Source of the DNA: Bacteroidales bacterium
GTDB lineage: Bacteria > Bacteroidota > Bacteroidia > Bacteroidales > UBA1715
DNA length: 18,650 bases
Direction of reading: 5' to 3'
Assembly: GCA_017618935.1 (NCBI GenBank)
Contig: JAFZTG010000091.1
Coordinates: forward strand, 1 to 18,650
Shown here piece after piece: positions 16,401 through 18,650 of this stretch; position 1 is the stretch's first letter, and every line of letters begins with the position of its first letter. The notes under the pieces were generated by a model that was not told where the DNA came from, ran no database searches, and was given only the letters and a program-made list of their open reading frames with translations. Made by a program: the position numbers and the translations under genes.

Positions 16401-18168
16401 AAACTTCATCAATAAAAAAGACATTAGAATTTGTTATATAATCTGTTTCCGTTGTTAAAGCAATATCAGCCGTACTACTACCACTAACAATGCCACTCAA
16501 AGTTGTTGTACCTCGATAGGGAACACTACCAATTGACTCACCATTCAACATTACATCCGTTGTACATAATTCATTTACTTGATTTCCTAAGTTACCAATT
16601 ATAAATTGTACTGCATAGACTCCAGTTGTCGGGATACCCGATAAAGACAACACCGTCGTGTTTGAAAATAAATGTTTTTTCCAATAAAATTGGAAACAAT
16701 CTCCTGAATTACCAGACAATGCTAAATTTTTTCCTGCAAAGAAGACAGAATTAGCAACTTTATAGTAATTTCTATCATCGTCACCAGCCCATTGTTGGTC
16801 TGTCGTATTCAAAGACGTAGAAATGTTAACGCCATTAACTGTAGAACCAATTGTATTTGTTGAAAAATCAAAATTTGCCACGTCTTGCCCAATACAAGAA
16901 GCTATCACACCACTCAATGTAAGTTCACATGGTTCAGCACCGCCAACACCATCATCAAAAAGAACTGTAGTATTATAATTACCTATATCCCCTTCGTCGT
17001 CTAAATCTTCGCTTTTAAATGTAATGGTATATGTTCCATTATGATTGTCGGTCACCGTATAGTTGGCATCTGCACAATTAAACGTAACATCTTCTAAATC
17101 AACACATGCTGTAGATATTGTAACGTTAGCAGTAAGATTTGTCTGACCTGGTTCTCTTGCAAAACTAAGTGTTGACGGTGAGACAGAAATTGTTGGACTG
17201 CCAGAGATTGTTACAGGGTCTGAATCTGCATATACGGTACTACTCGCATAAACACGCACTTTGTAATTTCCTTCAACAGAAGGCTCATATTCGTCATTAT
17301 CATCATACGCAAGTATCTCAGTAACAGGAGTTGAACCATTAAACCACTGGCATTTAGGATACCCATCCGCTGGACTTGCTAAACCACTGCGACCTGCCGT
17401 TAAGGTACTTTGACCTGCACAAGTTCCATCAACAGAAACTGTAGCTGACGTAATTTTCGGTCCACAATTGGGTTCTGTTGTAGTTGCTTCAATTGTTCTA
17501 TTTTCGAAATCAAGAATTACATAAACAGGGTCTGTTGTATATGAATTTAAATTTAATGCATCTCCATTTGCTTGAATAGTTCCTGTTTTAGTAGTAAAAA
17601 ATTCAGAAAAATTCGTATTACCCTGTTTTATACGAAAATACGGCCAATTATACTGGTCAGTCCACGTCAAAGTACTATAATAAACCCTACCTGTAGCACC
17701 ACATCTAACAAAATTCCCTCCTGGGTTATTGCAATTTGATCTATCGGCGATTTGAAAATCAGTAGAAAAGTCTATTGCACATAGAGGCATTGAACTTACC
17801 AAAGATGCTTTTTGTGTTGACGTATTCAATGCCACTACATATTCTCCTGAAGCACTATTAAAATATAATGCCCATCCTCTGCCCCACATATCATTATTAA
17901 AAGACAAGCCACCTCCGTCTTCTGCCGACCATTTAACAGCAGAACTTCCATTAATTAAAACGCGAAAACCTTGATTCCAATCCCCACAATTTAATTTAAA
18001 ATATACTAAATCTCCTTCTGAACAAGAAGGCAAACTTGTAGAACTATTGACATTGTTAACATTTTCAATAGTATACGTCTGCCCCACACCACTCACAGCA
18101 AACCCCAACATTCCCACCAAGAAGATGAGCAATCTGCGAAGAAATTTACATGTAGAATTCATTTTCAT
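10483..18168 (-). CDS. Giant secreted multidomain protein with T9SS type A sorting domain
   Basis: This 2561-residue protein opens with a signal peptide (basic CKFLRRLL, hydrophobic IFLVGMLGFAV, probable cut near SGVGQ). The start is ATG 18168, or ATG 18162 two codons later. It is probably exported by Sec and then moved to the cell surface by the type IX system. The N-terminal third holds beta-sandwich segments. A cadherin-like stretch lies near residues 885-960 (YFSINPSTGEITLTG) and an Ig-like one near 1085-1140 (TYQWYKDNVAIPGATSSSY). Two copies of a YYYC/SGD-SxW module occur near 1260 and 1920, each followed by glycine- and asparagine-rich, probably beta-helical, regions. MPVELTMLYG at 2390 starts the conserved segment common in type A cargo, with LRWQTASETNNSYF and YYKLRQVDYDGN. 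The sorting domain covers about 2487-2561 and ends KGIYIISVIDNKQITSEKFIR-like strands. No catalytic domain is evident. An adhesin or surface-layer role is inference. Confidence 0.9.
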   Translation of the reverse strand: MKMNSTCKFLRRLLIFLVGMLGFAVSGVGQTYTIENVNNVNSSTSLPSCSEGDLVYFKLNCGDWNQGFRVLINGSSAVKWSAEDGGGLSFNNDMWGRGWALYFNSASGEYVVALNTSTQKASLVSSMPLCAIDFSTDFQIADRSNCNNPGGNFVRCGATGRVYYSTLTWTDQYNWPYFRIKQGNTNFSEFFTTKTGTIQANGDALNLNSYTTDPVYVILDFENRTIEATTTEPNCGPKITSATVSVDGTCAGQSTLTAGRSGLASPADGYPKCQWFNGSTPVTEILAYDDNDEYEPSVEGNYKVRVYASSTVYADSDPVTISGSPTISVSPSTLSFAREPGQTNLTANVTISTACVDLEDVTFNCADANYTVTDNHNGTYTITFKSEDLDDEGDIGNYNTTVLFDDGVGGAEPCELTLSGVIASCIGQDVANFDFSTNTIGSTVNGVNISTSLNTTDQQWAGDDDRNYYKVANSVFFAGKNLALSGNSGDCFQFYWKKHLFSNTTVLSLSGIPTTGVYAVQFIIGNLGNQVNELCTTDVMLNGESIGSVPYRGTTTLSGIVSGSSTADIALTTETDYITNSNVFFIDEVSVTKVCPPEVEITSVSTECESTASFTASATQGTGTIASYAWYVNNELQATHTSSSSTDVFEPGEVLANSSIVKVVVTDSYGVTAEATYTINCGPDVSDITTPARICEGGNLSIDVPTVTPKGETTISSQGWEYADSPTSNSWEEMDWPNPLNDIDPDLKDKYIRYFAIDNTGKKGKSNAVQITMFRHPEVGAITIDDICLGETFSLPTVGYTTFADSDGDGDTEVSTIWQWCMDEMFSGTKYSMGNDTYKNTARTYYIRYGVTDECGFTTYSKTSVAVNDKTITPSYDTYMRVAGMTNVVVGTSNTTSTCVGNLTYSITTGNDDGYFSINPSTGEITLTGVAPAGSYPMTVSVTDGEGLTRTVNITVTLTATPTLTVDGCMPSDVYVYTNQPLANTFSVGSGYVNGDIRISLSGSAATSFSLSQTLVDKNTVQSVTATLASPFTSAGDRTLTFTAHDTDDSDNVDDETCTTTIHVVELSLRDYVDAQTSCNSTANTLRVVATGEDATNLPLTYQWYKDNVAIPGATSSSYTPTKTGSGNGAYHCVVSTNGTVVHTTDKANISFVDGVPELTFNENTAEGGVEIPSEIFCSQEIGAVMKVTFDGDDVTDDYNRFWWINNHSKAMEGITETGVHTYSFNCDGSQYTATIGAYIRDNASGCVVTITKDVTVNPMGNVYYYCGPDGDGSDVTSASNWCTVENGNPASCTHPLVDGENKFYEPGSQYIINKDNVVLKSGQEWKVAGTGSKITIGDGNWSKDNFTSVGNDWNRFTNNAPWGVPNGNYAESIGTFTGQSMQGQMTKIAEHDYRDYAKKFTISGTLTTYEDVNVDVNNGSSVNVTTTDGNFSFGDMAKDEITHADGNANGYYNIVVKPGSSVTYSGNGAKKIRSGDYSQLYIQDVATDNLGDICFETSANVTVAQVLKNTTSVSLDNINPNGSTVEYVGTVNQEVAPLKYWNLRTESASNKTLIGDIEVANSLYIGAGSTLVAGNVIGSDTCDITVSGGGEHVVEMVGHFKPGVSTFTYASGSETTIEAMNYFNLNLGSNDRTLSSRNVIGIAGSLITDGGSPTYTVEGSTVEFNGGVKQHIPEFTFYNLTINDTAMRANTGSSLNPEFFLEMDGNVEVQNNIILTEGVLRINAPAKANEEDPDPDPYVLMLSNPASSAIGQGYYTSAQRACYINGAITHVLPKNLNESSTIYYFPVGDDMEYMPLMLNNISTTESSSSDNPLVTVGVEYEGVDGKLAEDNSNVKTGDAWHVSGDGYTSGSVGVSLSGGLGSNELGAINALAYGRERTSENFAFEDIYGSVSDGTVLFSQTRAEGYYALIHRTITNKTYYYDCSGDITNISSWRTKDGSGNFNGYATSFDETDAKWVIECGTTINGPLTINGSNSTVEISIPKGQQLIISDTVDFITATVKKGTVNVASDGMLTVDYGFQMDDIADDSDNRGNYTNRTSLINNGRVNLYLADVVLTNSYIENNGYLYTENVNWDLSSPGLSQEPGNLLEGAAVLNDDGNVYHHTQFINNSKIEMINANIYVTDAGNGSGMVHVRNSSNAVWLVDNTNKSGASFVNFEGIEFAHSNYGRDIAFVDFQCNSTFVVKHADMTMKYKGNINNTGLNCPAWIGGDITVEDGNMTVGRGNQGGGTFTLEQTCGNIYLKDTDNSGDGIFSCYGTGGYTVNIAGTLYAMGVTVSSGASGSSFNVKDDGTVFIGNIGAQMPTYTWQFTINVEDGGTLYYCGNRTAGADNVGSNNGQLYYAGNYYSGTNPIAENDFTNSGKYDQLYASEEQCMAAYREGLPNTDPAHLMPVELTMLYGVCIEDNQVELRWQTASETNNSYFAILRSFDGVHFVEIDYITGAGTTTEMNNYVYYDVDDNDGIVYYKLRQVDYDGNYTDSKVIAVQTCGKNARFSITDEEIEVFFRNPQANYVVITSVTGQIFYSKKFTNVEEARIAVPQRKGIYIISVIDNKQITSEKFIR

Positions 18169-18305
18169 AATTCTAATATTTTAAAGAGCAAGCGAAAAAA
18201 ATCGTTTGCTTTTGGTTTAACATACTTTTTTACCATGCCTTAGAACGCCCGTGTAGCAAGGTTTCTGTGCATCACCACCTTACAAAAGACTATAGTCCAT
18301 AGCAT
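18169..18305 (-). other. Long 5' leader of the giant T9SS gene
   Basis: If transcription starts about 6 bases after the -7 box, the leader is about 137 nt and contains no ORF of note. A hairpin at 18187-18195/18202-18210 (AGCAAGCGA against TCGTTTGCT, one mismatch, A-rich loop) sits about 19 bases before the start codon. A perfect 10-base palindrome GACTATAGTC lies at 18288-18297 near the 5' end. AAGG at 18258-18261 can pair either with CCTT 18238-18241 or, as AAGGT, with ACCTT 18277-18281. No known riboswitch was recognised. The gene-free stretch 18169-18508 holds this leader, two divergent promoters and REP copy 3. Confidence 0.4.
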
Positions 18306-18311
18306 AGTGAA

Positions 18312-18342
18312 CAAAAGTAGGTATTTAAATATCTAAATGCAA
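18312..18342 (-). promoter_or_regulatory. Promoter of the giant T9SS gene
   Basis: On the minus strand TTTG (18343-18340) and TACTTTTG (18319-18312, consensus TAnnTTTG) are separated by 20 bases, one of the best matches in the window. It lies about 145 bases upstream of the start codon. Confidence 0.72.
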
Positions 18343-18403
18343 ATAATTTAGATGAATTTTTACTGGGTTGGTGTGAAAAAGACACAAAATGGAGGGAGGA
18401 TGG

Positions 18404-18435
18404 TTGTAGAGACGCGCCATGGCACGTTTCTACAG
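18404..18435. repeat. REP-like palindrome, family GTAGAGACGCG, copy 3, beside the RAYT gene
   Basis: The core 18406-18433 starts GTAGAGACGCGCCATGGC and ends CTAC, forming a near-perfect palindrome around CCATGG. There is one G-T pair (18411/18428) and one C-A mismatch (18415/18424), and the outer bases 18404-18405 also pair with 18434-18435. GTAG stands at both feet (18406-18409, and on the other strand at 18433-18430). It lies between the divergent promoters of the giant gene and the transposase. Confidence 0.8.
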
Positions 18436-18452
18436 AGAATGAACATCACGGA

Positions 18453-18485
18453 TTGTGGTTGTATAAAACAAAAAACGTATATTTG
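18453..18485 (+). promoter_or_regulatory. Probable promoter of the RAYT transposase gene
   Basis: TATATTTG at 18478-18485 is a full match to TAnnTTTG, 23 bases before the ATG at 18509. TTG at 18453-18455 is 22 bases upstream and TTG at 18459-18461 is 16 bases upstream, both slightly off the usual spacing. Confidence 0.5.
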
Positions 18486-18508
18486 CCCCAACATTAACAC
18501 AAACAATC

Positions 18509-18650
18509 ATGGTAAACGAAAAATTCAGAAACAGATTTCGTATTCCGTCTGCACGTGCCACATGGCACAATTATAACGCAGGCACGTATTTCGTCACAAT
18601 TTGCACCCAAAATCGGGAACATTGTTTTGGGGAAATTGTAACAGACGGCA
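18509..18650 (+). CDS. REP-associated tyrosine transposase (RAYT, Y1/IS200-like), N-terminal part
   Basis: ATG 18509 opens a frame that runs off the right edge, giving 47 residues: MVNEKFRNRFRIPSARATW, then HNYNAGTYFVTICTQNRE and HCFGEIVTDG. The RIPSARxTW block followed by YFVTICTQNR, the first core strand of the Y1 transposase fold, is typical of Bacteroidota RAYT or transposase IS200-like proteins. These are single-strand-specific HUH nucleases that cut at hairpin-flanked sites. The catalytic HUH motif and the tyrosine lie beyond the window, so intactness cannot be judged. It has its own -7 box and stands just downstream of a GTAG-footed palindrome, the arrangement expected of a RAYT beside its REP substrate. 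A full IS200/IS605 element is the alternative. Confidence 0.8.
   Translation, partial: MVNEKFRNRFRIPSARATWHNYNAGTYFVTICTQNREHCFGEIVTDG

Noticed and set aside
18352..18576. A 74-residue plus-strand ORF upstream of and across the transposase start
   Set aside because: It spans a REP palindrome and the transposase promoter and overlaps the RAYT frame. Its translation resembles no family, so it is a chance frame.

Overview
The window looks like a chromosomal segment from a type IX secretion (T9SS)-bearing member of the Bacteroidota, probably Bacteroidales. The evidence is a C-terminal T9SS type B sorting domain at the left edge, a giant protein with a C-terminal type A sorting domain, a Bacteroidota-style TamB protein, an MqnD of the futalosine menaquinone route, and several promoters that fit the Bacteroidota consensus (TTG or TTTG near -33, TAnnTTTG near -7). 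No tRNA, rRNA or CRISPR array was seen.

Layout from left to right. (1) 2-310 (+) is the 3' end of a T9SS type B secreted protein, followed by a hairpin terminator. (2) 406-1446 (-) is tsaD (tRNA t6A modification). It is divergent from a 1456-residue TamB-like envelope protein (1517-5887, +), and the TamB promoter lies between them. (3) 6002-7693 (+) is a lipoprotein with an OmpA-like region and TPR-like repeats. It has its own promoter and converges through a strong bidirectional terminator on (4) a two-gene minus-strand operon in which a cytoplasmic GH13 alpha-amylase-family enzyme (8573-10285) overlaps mqnD (7758-8582) by 10 bases. (5) 10483-18168 (-) is a 2561-residue secreted multidomain protein with a signal peptide, Ig-like and cadherin-like regions, beta-rich repeat regions and a type A sorting domain, transcribed from a good promoter behind a leader of about 137 nt. 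(6) 18509-18650 (+) is the start of a REP-associated tyrosine (Y1/IS200-like) transposase that runs off the right edge. It is too short to stand out as a long ORF.

The most interesting thread is a family of short palindromes built on GTAGAGACGCG. Copies occur at 375-406 (touching the tsaD stop codon), 10396-10421 (behind the giant gene) and 18404-18435 (just upstream of the transposase). A different GTAG-initiated palindrome sits at 10447-10477. GTAG at the foot of a hairpin is the recognition feature of REP elements mobilised by RAYT transposases in enterobacteria, so these look like a resident REP/RAYT system that has seeded gene ends, where the hairpins may now act as 3' RNA structures.

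The genes otherwise fit a generalist envelope and metabolism neighbourhood: outer-membrane biogenesis (TamB-like, lipoprotein), T9SS cargo, respiratory quinone synthesis, glucan metabolism and tRNA modification. Nothing in the layout requires them to be one functional system.
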